The notes: generated by a model from the sequence alone, not told the origin. Numbered from the stretch's first letter, positions 19,009 through 27,918 are shown. The stretch is DNA of 32,225 nucleotides from Acetobacteraceae bacterium (GCA_027483125.1 JAIXVH010000233.1:1-32225), one strand, 5' to 3'. Translations and numbers: made by a program.

Positions 19009-19893
19009 ATGCTGGGCGCGATGGTGACAATCCTATGCGGCCTCGGCGCGATGCTGCTCTATTCCGGCAGTTTCGTGGCCACCAAGCATGGCCTGGCCGT
19101 GGGGCTGTCGGGCTTCGATGTGATGATGCTGCGCTATGCGGCGGGCGGTGTGGTCGCGGCGCTGCTGCTGGCGCGCATCGGCCTTGGCGGGCTGTCGGCC
19201 GGGCGCATAGCGGCGCTCGCCGCTCTCGGCGGCGCGCCCTATTTCACGGCGCAGGTGGTGGGTGTGGGCTGGTCCAGCGCCTCGCATGCCGCAGTGCTGA
19301 ACCCGGGCGGGACAGTGGTTTTCGCGACGCTGCTGGGCTGGTTCGTGCTGCGCGACATGCCCGGGCGCGGGGCGCTGGCCGCGCTGCCGCTGCTGCTCGG
19401 CGGGCTTCTGCTCATCTCAGGCGCGTCCTTCGGCGGCACGGCGCTGTGGGGCGATGCGGTGCTGCTGATGAGCGGGATCCAATGGGCGCTGTACGGCACA
19501 CTGCTGCGCCGATGGCATGTGACCGGCCTGCGCGCGGCCTGCATCATCAGCGCCTTCTCGCTGCCCGTGGTGCCGTTGCACGCGGTGCTGGAGGGTTGGC
19601 AGGGCATCGCCGCGCATCCATCGGAGGCGCTGCTGCAGGCACTGTTCCAGGGCATCGCGGTGGGTGTCCTGGCGAATGCGCTCTACTCGCATTGCTACGC
19701 GGTGATGGGGCCTGGACGGGCTGCGATCTTCCCGCCGCTGGTGCCTGTGCTGGGCACATTATTGGCCGCGCTGGTGCTGGCGGAGGCGATCAGCGCCACG
19801 CAGATCGGCGGCATGGCGCTGGTGGTCGGAGGCATGCTGCTGGCGGGGCTGTGGCGCAGCCCCGTTTCGCAGGTCAAACGCCCGTCTGGCTGA
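19009..19893 (+). CDS. EamA/DMT superfamily transporter
   Basis: About ten TM helices, 'VLNPGGTVVFATLLGWFVLRD', internal duplication typical of EamA. Alternative ATG at 19021. Confidence 0.87.
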   Translation: MLGAMVTILCGLGAMLLYSGSFVATKHGLAVGLSGFDVMMLRYAAGGVVAALLLARIGLGGLSAGRIAALAALGGAPYFTAQVVGVGWSSASHAAVLNPGGTVVFATLLGWFVLRDMPGRGALAALPLLLGGLLLISGASFGGTALWGDAVLLMSGIQWALYGTLLRRWHVTGLRAACIISAFSLPVVPLHAVLEGWQGIAAHPSEALLQALFQGIAVGVLANALYSHCYAVMGPGRAAIFPPLVPVLGTLLAALVLAEAISATQIGGMALVVGGMLLAGLWRSPVSQVKRPSG

Positions 19894-21313
19894 CGAATTT
19901 GGTGTTCAGATAGGCCTCGATCGCCTCAGAACCGCCCTCGGTGCCATAGCCGCTATCCTTCACGCCGCCGAACGGCACTTCTGGCAGCGCGAGGCCCAGA
20001 TGGTTGATCGTCATCATGCCAACCTCGACGCCCGCGGCCAGCCGCGCAGCCGTCTTGCCGCTGGTGGTGAAGGCGTAGCTGGCCAGGCCATAGGGCAGGC
20101 GATTGGCCTCGCCGACCACTTCCTCGATATCCTTGAAGGGGCGCATGAAGGCGATCGGGCCGAAGGGTTCGTCATTCATGCCCATCAGCTCCGTGGACGC
20201 GCCGGCGACGACGGTGGGCTCGTAGAAATAGCCCTTGTTGCCGATGCGGTTGCCGCCGGTGACGACCTCCGCACCCTTGCCGCGCGCATCGGCCACCATG
20301 GCTTCCAGCACCGGGATCCGCCGCTCATTCGCCAGCGGCCCCATGGTGGTGTCGGCGGCCAGACCATCGCCCACCTTCACCGCGCGCGCGTGGCCCACGA
20401 AGCTGGCGACGAAGCGATCATAGACCTTTTCCTGCACCAGGAATCGCGTCGGGCTGACGCAGACCTGGCCGGCATTGCGGAACTTCGCCATGGCGAGGAT
20501 TTTCGCCGCCGCATCCACATCCGCGTCGTCGAACACCATGGCCGGCGCGTGGCCGCCCAGTTCCATTGTCAGGCGCTTCATGTGCTGGCCGGCGAGTGCC
20601 GCCAGATGCTTGCCGATCACGGTGCTGCCGGTGAAGGTCACCTTCTTCACGATCGGGTGCGGGATCAGGTAGCCGCTGATCTCCGACGGCGTGCCGAAGA
20701 CGATGTTGATGACATCGCCGGGCACGCCCGCATCCAGAAAACACTTCAGCAATTCGACCGGCGAGGCCGGCGTTTCCTCGGGCGGCTTGACGATGACCGA
20801 GCAGCCGGCGGCCAGCGCCATCGACACCTTGCGCACCACCTGGTTGATCGGGAAATTCCACGGCGTGAAGGCCGCGACCACGCCCACCGGCTCCTTGATG
20901 GCGAGCTGGTAGATGCCCTCGGCGCGGGCGGGAATCACCTGGCCATAGGTGCGGCGCGCTTCCTCGGCGAACCAGTCGATGATGTCGCAGCCAGCCATGA
21001 CTTCCATCTTGGCTTCCGCGACCGGCTTGCCCTGCTCCAGCGTCATGATGCGCGCGATGGCGTCGGCGCGGCTGCGCATCAGATCGGCGGCGCGGCGCAT
21101 GACCTTGCCGCGCTCGAAGGGGCTGACCTTGCGCCATTGCGCGAAGCCGCGTTCGGCGGAGGCGAGCGCCGCATCCAGATCGGCGCGGCTGGCATGGGCG
21201 ACTGTGCCTATCACTTCTTCGTTGGATGGGTTCAGCACATCGATGCGGCGGCCGCCTTCCGCATCGCGCCATTGGCCCGCGATGTGCAGGGAAACATTGG
21301 GATATTCGGACAT
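19874..21313 (-). CDS. gabD: NAD-dependent succinate-semialdehyde dehydrogenase-like aldehyde dehydrogenase
   Basis: 'PWNFPINQVVRKVSMALAAGCSVIVKPPEETPASP', 'TMELGGHAPAMVFDDADVDAAA', 'NAGQVCVSPTRFLVQ', 'MMTINHLGLALPEVPFGGVKDSGYGTEGG'. ATG at 21313. Confidence 0.88.
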   Translation of the reverse strand: MSEYPNVSLHIAGQWRDAEGGRRIDVLNPSNEEVIGTVAHASRADLDAALASAERGFAQWRKVSPFERGKVMRRAADLMRSRADAIARIMTLEQGKPVAEAKMEVMAGCDIIDWFAEEARRTYGQVIPARAEGIYQLAIKEPVGVVAAFTPWNFPINQVVRKVSMALAAGCSVIVKPPEETPASPVELLKCFLDAGVPGDVINIVFGTPSEISGYLIPHPIVKKVTFTGSTVIGKHLAALAGQHMKRLTMELGGHAPAMVFDDADVDAAAKILAMAKFRNAGQVCVSPTRFLVQEKVYDRFVASFVGHARAVKVGDGLAADTTMGPLANERRIPVLEAMVADARGKGAEVVTGGNRIGNKGYFYEPTVVAGASTELMGMNDEPFGPIAFMRPFKDIEEVVGEANRLPYGLASYAFTTSGKTAARLAAGVEVGMMTINHLGLALPEVPFGGVKDSGYGTEGGSEAIEAYLNTKFVSQTGV

Positions 21314-21432
21314 ATGGGCGTCTCCTTCCTTTGGCACGGAAGCATGCCCGAGGGGCGCGGCCGCGCATAGGCTCCCCTCGCGGCGGGCAGCGCAGCCTGG
21401 GCAATATGGCGTGTCAGCAGAGGACCGCGCCC

Positions 21433-22086
21433 ATGCCTGTGAACGTGCGCATCATCGACAGCCGTGTCGGCTATTCCTTCAAGACGCCCAAGCCGCTCGA
21501 TTTCAAGGCGACGCCCAAGACCGACATCGCGCTGCTGTTCGCCGACATCGTCGATGCCCTTCGCAACCAGAAGATCGGGCTGTTGCAGATCCTGGCGCAT
21601 GGGATCTACCGCTCGGACGAGACGGGCAGGCACCGCTTCGGCTTCGGCGTCGAGCTCGGGCAGCAGAACCTCTACGCCAGCAACCTGCGCGACATTCTGG
21701 GACGGCTGGCGGGGCGCTTCGCATCCAGGGAGATGGGCATTGAGCTGCGCGCCTGCGCGGTGGCGCAGAACAACGCGTTCAACGAACCGCAGGGCGATGG
21801 CGGCGTGGCGTGGCGCGTGGGCGATGGCCTGGCATTCTGCCAATCGATGGCCGACATCACCGTGACAGGCGTGCTGGCATCGACCGAGAACCAGACCAAT
21901 CCCTGCGACCCCGTCGCCATGCTGGTAATGGACCGGGCGGTGAGCGATGCGGGCGTCTTGTTTCAGAAGAGCGACGAGGAAATCCGCAACCAGAACTGCG
22001 GCATGGGTGTGTGGGACGGCAATGTCTGGCTGTTCACGCCGGGCAAGGCCGCACGCAATGTCACGGCGCAGTTTCGCGGACGGTAG
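21433..22086 (+). CDS. uncharacterised 217-aa protein with DUF4347/caspase-like (clan CD) pattern
   Basis: MPVNVRIIDSRVGYSF...; 'LLQILAHGIYRS' then 'GIELRACAVAQN' then 'GDGLAFCQSMADITVTGVLASTENQ', the order seen in DUF4347-type proteins (…SHG…/…L.GC.VA…/…F…LA..T...VAAST). The CDS itself is well supported; the fold is inference. Confidence 0.75.
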   Translation: MPVNVRIIDSRVGYSFKTPKPLDFKATPKTDIALLFADIVDALRNQKIGLLQILAHGIYRSDETGRHRFGFGVELGQQNLYASNLRDILGRLAGRFASREMGIELRACAVAQNNAFNEPQGDGGVAWRVGDGLAFCQSMADITVTGVLASTENQTNPCDPVAMLVMDRAVSDAGVLFQKSDEEIRNQNCGMGVWDGNVWLFTPGKAARNVTAQFRGR

Positions 22087-22113
22087 CGCAGGCGGCACCG
22101 CTCCGGCCGCCCT

Positions 22114-22800
22114 TCAAAGCGGCGCCGCTTCCACGCGCCCGCCGCGAATGGTCACCGCACGATCCATCCGCGCGGCCAGCGCCGGGTTGTGCGTGGCGAT
22201 CAGCGCCGCGACGCCATGGCCGCGCACCTGTTCCAGCAATTCCTCGAAGACCCGGTCCGAGGTGCCGACATCGAGATTGCCGGTCGGCTCATCGGCCAGC
22301 AGCAGGCGCGGCTTGTTGGCCAAGGCGCGCGCGATGGCGACGCGCTGTTGTTCGCCGCCGGATAGGCGCCCGGGCCGGTGGTCCAGCCGCTCCGTCAGGC
22401 CGAAACGGCCGAGCAGTTCGGCCGCGCGCGCCGCCGCCTGCGCACGCCCCACACCGGCTGCCATCTGCGGCAGGATCACATTCTCGGCCGCGGTGAATTC
22501 CGGCAGCAAATGGTGCGACTGATAGACGAAGCCGATCGAGGAACGGCGCAGCGCGGTGCGCTTGTCATCGCCGAGCGTCCCGGCGGCCTGGCCGGCGATG
22601 AAGACTTCGCCGGAATCGGGCTTTTCCAGCAGGCCGGCCAGATGCAGCAGCGTGGATTTGCCGGTGCCCGAGGGTGCGACCAGCGCCACGATCTCGCCCG
22701 CGCGCAGGGACAGCGAGGCGCCGTCCAGCACGGTCAGCGCGCCGGCCTCGGTGCGGAAACGCCGCACCACATCGCGCAATTCCAGGACCACATCACTCAT
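22114..22800 (-). CDS. lolD: lipoprotein-releasing ABC transporter ATP-binding protein LolD
   Basis: '[32 protein letters not shown]', '[18 protein letters not shown]', '[15 protein letters not shown]', '[12 protein letters not shown]'; adjacent to lolC/E. Confidence 0.95.
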   Translation of the reverse strand: MSDVVLELRDVVRRFRTEAGALTVLDGASLSLRAGEIVALVAPSGTGKSTLLHLAGLLEKPDSGEVFIAGQAAGTLGDDKRTALRRSSIGFVYQSHHLLPEFTAAENVILPQMAAGVGRAQAAARAAELLGRFGLTERLDHRPGRLSGGEQQRVAIARALANKPRLLLADEPTGNLDVGTSDRVFEELLEQVRGHGVAALIATHNPALAARMDRAVTIRGGRVEAAPL

Positions 22801-24043
22801 TGCGCAGCATCACCACGGGATCGGTGCGCGCCGCGCGCCAGCTGGGATAGATCGTCGCCAGCAGGGACAGCACCAGCCCCATTCCGACGGCCTGCGCAAC
22901 ATCCCAGTAGTCCACCACGGCGGGCAGTTGCGTCAGCCAGTACACCTCCGGACTGAAGAGTTCCGTGCCCGAGAGCGACTGCACGAATTGGCGGATGTCC
23001 TCGATGTAGGTGCAGAACACCATGCCGAGCGCGAAGCCGATCAGCGTGCCCGCGATGCCGACCGAGGCACCCGCCAGCAGGAACACGCGCAGGATCGCGC
23101 CTTGCGTGGCACCCATGGTGCGCAGCACCGCGATGTCGCGCCCCTTGTCCTTCACCAGCATGATCAGGCTGGAGATGATGTTGAAGGCGGCCACGATGAT
23201 GATCAGCGTCAGGATCAGGAACATGACATTGCGCTGAACCTGCACGGCGCCGAAGAAGCTGCTGTTGAGATCCTGCCAATCCAGCACGCGCACGGGTTGC
23301 CCGGCGGCGGCGCGGATGGCGTTGTTCACCTGGCGGACGCGCGTGGGGTCCTGCACGAAGACTTCAATCTGCGAGGCAGTGTCGCCGGTCTGCATATAGG
23401 TTTGCGCGGCGGCCATGGGCAGGAAGACGAAGCCGCTGTCATATTCGTTCATGCCGATCTGGAAGACGGCGACGATGGTGTAGGCACGCAGCCGCGGCAC
23501 CGTGCCGAGCACCGTCGTGCGGCCCTGTGGCGAGACCAAAGTGATCCGGTCACCCAGGCGCAAACCCAGGCGCGCGGCCAGTCTGCTACCGACCACGATG
23601 CTGTCATCGCCGCCGAATTGCGCGAGCGAACCGGCGATGATGTTGTCGGCGATGATGCGCCGGCCGCGCAGGTCATCGGCCGCGATGCCGCGCATGATGC
23701 CGCCCGTGGCGCCGCCGCCTTCCGAGGTGAAGAGGACCTGGCCTTCGACAATGGGTGTAGCACTGGCCACACCAGGGACGGCGCGCACGCGTGCGGCAAG
23801 CGGACCGTAATCGGGAATGTTGCCGCGCTCCTGCGCGTAGACGCCCATATGGCCGTTCAGACCCAGAATGCGGTTGAGCAGTTCCTCGCGAAAGCCGTTC
23901 ATCACAGACATCACGATGATCAGCGTCGCGACACCGAGCGCGATGCCGACCAGCGAGAAGATCGCGATGATCGAGACGAACCGCTCACCCTTGCGGGCGC
24001 GCAGATAGCGGAAGGCGATCATGCGTTCGAAGGCGTTGAACAT
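22793..24043 (-). CDS. lolC: lipoprotein-releasing ABC transporter permease LolC/LolE
   Basis: '[65 protein letters not shown]' is the LolC/E signature; C-terminal FtsX-type TM region. lolC versus lolE cannot be decided by eye. Confidence 0.95.
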   Translation of the reverse strand: MFNAFERMIAFRYLRARKGERFVSIIAIFSLVGIALGVATLIIVMSVMNGFREELLNRILGLNGHMGVYAQERGNIPDYGPLAARVRAVPGVASATPIVEGQVLFTSEGGGATGGIMRGIAADDLRGRRIIADNIIAGSLAQFGGDDSIVVGSRLAARLGLRLGDRITLVSPQGRTTVLGTVPRLRAYTIVAVFQIGMNEYDSGFVFLPMAAAQTYMQTGDTASQIEVFVQDPTRVRQVNNAIRAAAGQPVRVLDWQDLNSSFFGAVQVQRNVMFLILTLIIIVAAFNIISSLIMLVKDKGRDIAVLRTMGATQGAILRVFLLAGASVGIAGTLIGFALGMVFCTYIEDIRQFVQSLSGTELFSPEVYWLTQLPAVVDYWDVAQAVGMGLVLSLLATIYPSWRAARTDPVVMLRNE

Positions 24044-24053
24044 GGGAAGAGCT

Positions 24054-25361
24054 TTACGCGCGAATCCGCGCCAGCGCATCCTCCACGCTCACCTCATGCC
24101 GCTCGCCGGTCGCGCGGCGCTTCAGCTCGACGCGCCCGGCCGCCGCACCGCGCGGCCCGATGATCGCCTGCCAGGGGAAGCCCAGCAGATCCGCATCGGC
24201 GAATTTCACGCCTGCCCGTTCGGCGCGGTCGTCATAGACGGCCTGGTCGGGCAGGCCCGCGAGCATCGCCTCGCACATCGCATCCGTTGCCGCGTCGCCC
24301 TGCTTCAGGTTCAGGATCGCGGCCTTCCAGGGGGCCACGGCGTCGGGCCAGATGATGCCGGCCTCGTCGTGGTTTGCCTCGATCAGGGCTGCGACCAGGC
24401 GCGAGACGCCGATGCCGTAGCTGCCCATTTCCGGCGTGACATTGGCGCCGTCCGGGCCGGGCACGGAAACACCCATCGCGGCGGTGTATTTCGTGCCGAA
24501 ATAGAAGATGTGCCCGACCTCGATGCCCCGCGCGGAGACACGGTCCGCCTCGGGGATCGCGTCCCAGGCGGCGACATCGTGCTTTTCATCCGTGGCGGCG
24601 TAGCGGGAGAGCCAGAAATCCGTGATCGGCTTCAGGTCGGCATTGTAGTTGGGCGCTTCGGCCAGGGCGTCGAATTGCAGCAGATCCTTGTGCAGGAAGA
24701 CCTGGCTTTCGCCGGTCTCCGCCAGGATGATAAATTCATGGCTGAGATTGCCGCCGATCGGGCCGGTATCGGCCTGCATCGGGATCGCCTTCAGGCCCAT
24801 GCGCGCGAAGGTGCGCAGATAGGCCACGAACATCTGGCGATAGGAATGCTGGGCGGCCTCGGCCGTCAGGTCGAAGCTGTAGGCGTCCTTCATCAGGAAC
24901 TCGCGGCCGCGCATCACACCGAAGCGCGGGCGACGCTCGTCACGGAATTTCCACTGGATGTGGTAAAGGTTGCGCGGCAAATCCCGATAGCTGCGGGCGT
25001 AGCTTTTGAAGATATCGGTGATCATTTCCTCATTGGTCGGGCCGTAGAGGATCTCGCGGTCGCCGCGGTCCTTGATGCGCAGCATTTCCTCGCCGTAGTC
25101 GTCATAGCGGCCGGATTGGCGCCAGAGCTCGGCCGACTGGATGGTCGGCATCAGCACTTCCTGGGCGCCGGCGCGGTCCTGCTCCTCGCGCACGATCTGC
25201 GTGACGTTGCGCAGCACGCGCCAGCCCATGGGCAGCCAGGCGTAGATGCCGGCCGCCGTCTGGCGGATGAGGCCCGCGCGCAGCATCAGGCGGTGCGAGA
25301 CGATCTGCGCCTCGGCGGGCGTTTCCTTGAGCGTGGGCAGGAAGGCGCGGGAAAGACGCAA
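24054..25361 (-). CDS. proS: prolyl-tRNA synthetase (short alphaproteobacterial type), TTG start
   Basis: 435 aa; '[53 protein letters not shown]', '[60 protein letters not shown]'. GAGGA upstream of the TTG. Confidence 0.97.
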   Translation of the reverse strand: MRLSRAFLPTLKETPAEAQIVSHRLMLRAGLIRQTAAGIYAWLPMGWRVLRNVTQIVREEQDRAGAQEVLMPTIQSAELWRQSGRYDDYGEEMLRIKDRGDREILYGPTNEEMITDIFKSYARSYRDLPRNLYHIQWKFRDERRPRFGVMRGREFLMKDAYSFDLTAEAAQHSYRQMFVAYLRTFARMGLKAIPMQADTGPIGGNLSHEFIILAETGESQVFLHKDLLQFDALAEAPNYNADLKPITDFWLSRYAATDEKHDVAAWDAIPEADRVSARGIEVGHIFYFGTKYTAAMGVSVPGPDGANVTPEMGSYGIGVSRLVAALIEANHDEAGIIWPDAVAPWKAAILNLKQGDAATDAMCEAMLAGLPDQAVYDDRAERAGVKFADADLLGFPWQAIIGPRGAAAGRVELKRRATGERHEVSVEDALARIRA

Positions 25362-25372
25362 GGCGATGTTCC

Positions 25373-25468
25373 TCAGGCAGGTGCGGGCGGCAACCTAAAG
25401 GCCGGGCGCTGCACCGCAAGAGGGGGCGTTTGTTGCGCGATCGAAGCAATATAACTGCGGTGCAGCAT
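25373..25468 (-). CDS. candidate short upstream ORF (31 aa, Pro-rich) before proS
   Basis: [31 protein letters not shown]; its TGA overlaps the GAGGA preceding the proS TTG. No clear Shine-Dalgarno for its own ATG. Confidence 0.3.
   Translation of the reverse strand: MLHRSYIASIAQQTPPLAVQRPAFRLPPAPA
25408..25466. repeat. perfect 11-bp inverted repeat (37-nt loop) in the proS leader
   Basis: gctgcaccgca (25408-25418) / tgcggtgcagc (25456-25466). Confidence 0.85.
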
Positions 25469-25544
25469 GAATTCGCGCAAGTTTTTTTCGATATCCGCCT
25501 GAGCGGCATGCAGATATTGCTTCCCCTACCATCAGCCTTGGGCT

Positions 25545-25573
25545 AAAAAAAAGGCCGCCCATCGAGGGCGGCC
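25545..25573 (-). terminator. rho-independent terminator, minus-strand orientation
   Basis: On the minus strand: GGCCGCCC-TCGAT-GGGCGGCC followed by TTTTTTTT. Confidence 0.88.
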
Positions 25574-25595
25574 AAGTTTAGGGAGGAAACGCCAG

Positions 25596-25772
25596 TCACA
25601 CGGCAGAAAGAGGACCAACCTCTCTCTGAACCCAAGATTGGCAAAAAACGGTCGGGGCGCTCAACGTCAAACGACCGGTTCGGTGGGTGAAAAATGGGCG
25701 AAAAGCTCGGACCCGCCAAAAACGAAAGCGGATCGTGCCTTTAATGGCCCGGTCCGCCTTTTTTTTGTGCAT
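25596..25772 (-). CDS. candidate small basic protein (58 aa)
   Basis: MHKKKADRAIKGTIRFRFWRVRAFRPFFTHRTGRLTLSAPTVFCQSWVQREVGPLSAV; GAGGG about 9 nt upstream of ATG; stop shortly before the 25545 terminator. Competes with an ncRNA interpretation. Confidence 0.25.
   Translation of the reverse strand: MHKKKADRAIKGTIRFRFWRVRAFRPFFTHRTGRLTLSAPTVFCQSWVQREVGPLSAV
25643..25677 (-). terminator. weaker hairpin with T-tract, minus-strand orientation
   Basis: CGGTCG...CGACCG stem followed by TTTTTT on the minus strand (aaaaaa at 25643-25648 on plus). Confidence 0.4.
25728..25766 (+). terminator. rho-independent terminator, plus-strand orientation
   Basis: gcggatcg-tgcctttaatggcc-cggtccgc stem (one G:U) followed by c + tttttttt. 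Confidence 0.7.
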
Positions 25773-25987
25773 TTTTTGCGCCCTCAAGCGCCGGGCGCGG
25801 CCTCCGGCCGCTGGGCTTACGCCGCGCAACAGACCCAACAGGCGAGACTGGCTTATGGGCGGCGCCGGCCGCCATGCGGCCGGATGCCGCGGGGGTGTGG
25901 CGATTCTGGGAATGCAGCGCCTCGCACGGCGGTCACGGGTAGGATGCGGGATGGCATTATGACCGTTCTGCGATCGGCACGCCGCCG

Positions 25988-26263
25988 TCAGCCGCCCGGC
26001 GGCCGGGTCAGCGCAAACACCCCATCGCGGAAGCTCGCCCATTCCTGCGCAATCACCCAATAAATCCCAAGCCACACCACCACCGAAATCCCCGTGGTGA
26101 TCAGCACCTTGCGTCCCAGCCGCGGCTGGGTCGGCGCGCCGCGCCAGCCGCCTGTGGTCTCCTGACCCGTCGAATCGGGGCGCACGCCGATCGGCAGCGC
26201 GATGAACAGCGCCGTCCACCACACCAGAAAAAACACCACCAGGCCGGTGAACCAGCTCATCAC
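25988..26263 (-). CDS. DUF1467 family membrane protein
   Basis: 'MMSWFTGLVVFFLVWWTALFIALPIGVRPD' plus second TM; start overlaps the rnj stop (ATGA-type), the usual alphaproteobacterial context. Confidence 0.9.
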   Translation of the reverse strand: MMSWFTGLVVFFLVWWTALFIALPIGVRPDSTGQETTGGWRGAPTQPRLGRKVLITTGISVVVWLGIYWVIAQEWASFRDGVFALTRPPGG

Positions 26264-27918
26264 ACCCTCATCAGATGCACTTCGACATTGGGGCGCTTCT
26301 TCAACCGCCGCCCCACCGCCTTGCGCAGTGCCGCCCGCGCGGCCTCGCGCAGCGAATCATCCTCGCGCTTCAGGGCATTGGGCAAGTCGCGCATCACGCG
26401 CGCCAGTTCCTCGGCCAGTTGCTCGGGTTCCTCGCCGGCGGGGTCGAACAGCCCGGGGGCGGCCACCTGCGGCTGGCCCAGCACCTTGCCCGCGCGGTCC
26501 ACCGCGAAGCTCGCCACCACCACGCCGTTGTAGAGCATGCGCTTGCGCGCCCCCAGCACGCCGCCCTCCATCGGCAGCAGCCGGTTGCCGTCCACCGCGA
26601 GCCGCCCGACCACGGCACTGCCGACCACATCCGCACGGCCGGGTGCGAGGCGGATGATGTCACCATCCTCCACCAGCAGCGCATCCGCGCCCGCTTCTTC
26701 GGCCAATGCGGCGTGTTCCGACAGATGCCGCCATTCGCCATGCGTCGGCACCGCGACCTTGGGCTTCACCAAGGCATAGAGCCGGCGCAATTCGTCCTTC
26801 GCCGGGTGGCCGGAGACATGGATGCCCGCCACGTCATCCGGCGTGATCACCTTCGCCCCGGCGCGCGCCAATTCGCCCTGCATGCGCAGCACCGCGCGTT
26901 CATTGCCCGGGATCATGCGTGCGGAGAAAATCACCGTATCGCCCTCACCCAGCGAGATATGCGGGTGCTCGTCATTGGCGATCTTGGCCATGGCGCTGCG
27001 CTCTTCGCCCTGGCTGCCGGTGCAGATCAGCAGAAGCTCGCTGTCGGGCAGGTAGCTCGCCTCTTCCTCCGCGATGAAGTCGGGCACGCGCGTCAGGTAG
27101 CCGCATTCGCGCGCGGCGTTCACCGCATTGCGCAAGCTGCGCCCAAACAGCGCGACCTTGCGGCCGGCGGCCTGCGCAGCGAGTGCCACCGATTCCACAC
27201 GCGCGACGTTGGTCGCGAACAGCGTGATGGCGACGCGGCCCTTCTGCTCGGCGATCACCTTGGTCAGCGCCTCGCGCACCGTGGCTTCGCTGCCGGCGCG
27301 GCCATCGACCAGCACATTGGTGCTGTCGCAGACCATGGCCAGCACGCCTTCTTCGCCCAAGGCGGCGAAGGCCGCCTCATCCGTCGGCGGGCCGAGCAGC
27401 GGGAATGGGTCCAGCTTCCAATCGCCGGTGTGCAGCACCGTGCCGTGATGCGTGCGGATCACCAGCGCCTGCGCCTCGGGGATGGAGTGCGTCACGCGCA
27501 GGAACTGGCATTCGAAGGGTGCCAGCGAAAACGCCGCACCGGGCTTGATGACATGCAGCGGCACGTCCTGGCCCAGGCCCACCTCGCCCAGCTTGCGCCG
27601 CAGCACGGTGATGACGAAGGGCGTGCCATAGACCGGGCAATTCAGGCTGGGCCAGAGATGCGCCACCGCCCCGATATGGTCTTCATGCGCATGGGTGATC
27701 ACCAGGCCCACCAGCTTCTTGGCGCGCTCTGCGATCCAGGCCGGGTCGGGCACCAGCACATCCACTTCAGGGTTTTCGGATCCGCCGAAACCCAGGCCGC
27801 AATCGACCGCCAGAAGCGCGCCGTCGCAGCGATAGATGTTGAAGTTCATTCCGATCTCGCCGGTCCCGCCGAGGGGAATGAAGGCAAGGTCGTTGTTCGC
27901 GTCAGGGGAAATTGTCAT
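26260..27918 (-). CDS. rnj: ribonuclease J (metallo-beta-lactamase/beta-CASP)
   Basis: 'FIPLGGTGEIGMNFNIYRCDGALLAVDCGLGF', 'VITHAHEDHIGAVAHL', 'ICTGSQGEERSAMAKIAN', 'HVSGHPAKDELRRLYALVKPKVAVPTHGEWRHL'. Confidence 0.97.
   Translation of the reverse strand: MTISPDANNDLAFIPLGGTGEIGMNFNIYRCDGALLAVDCGLGFGGSENPEVDVLVPDPAWIAERAKKLVGLVITHAHEDHIGAVAHLWPSLNCPVYGTPFVITVLRRKLGEVGLGQDVPLHVIKPGAAFSLAPFECQFLRVTHSIPEAQALVIRTHHGTVLHTGDWKLDPFPLLGPPTDEAAFAALGEEGVLAMVCDSTNVLVDGRAGSEATVREALTKVIAEQKGRVAITLFATNVARVESVALAAQAAGRKVALFGRSLRNAVNAARECGYLTRVPDFIAEEEASYLPDSELLLICTGSQGEERSAMAKIANDEHPHISLGEGDTVIFSARMIPGNERAVLRMQGELARAGAKVITPDDVAGIHVSGHPAKDELRRLYALVKPKVAVPTHGEWRHLSEHAALAEEAGADALLVEDGDIIRLAPGRADVVGSAVVGRLAVDGNRLLPMEGGVLGARKRMLYNGVVVASFAVDRAGKVLGQPQVAAPGLFDPAGEEPEQLAEELARVMRDLPNALKREDDSLREAARAALRKAVGRRLKKRPNVEVHLMRV

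Noticed and set aside
20000-21370. 456-aa plus-strand ORF antisense to the gabD-like gene
   Set aside because: His/Arg-rich shadow frame opposite an intact ALDH.
25638-26063. Plus-strand 141-aa and 91-aa ORFs in the proS-DUF1467 spacer
   Set aside because: They run through the plus-strand terminator and GC palindromes with no motif or ribosome-binding support.
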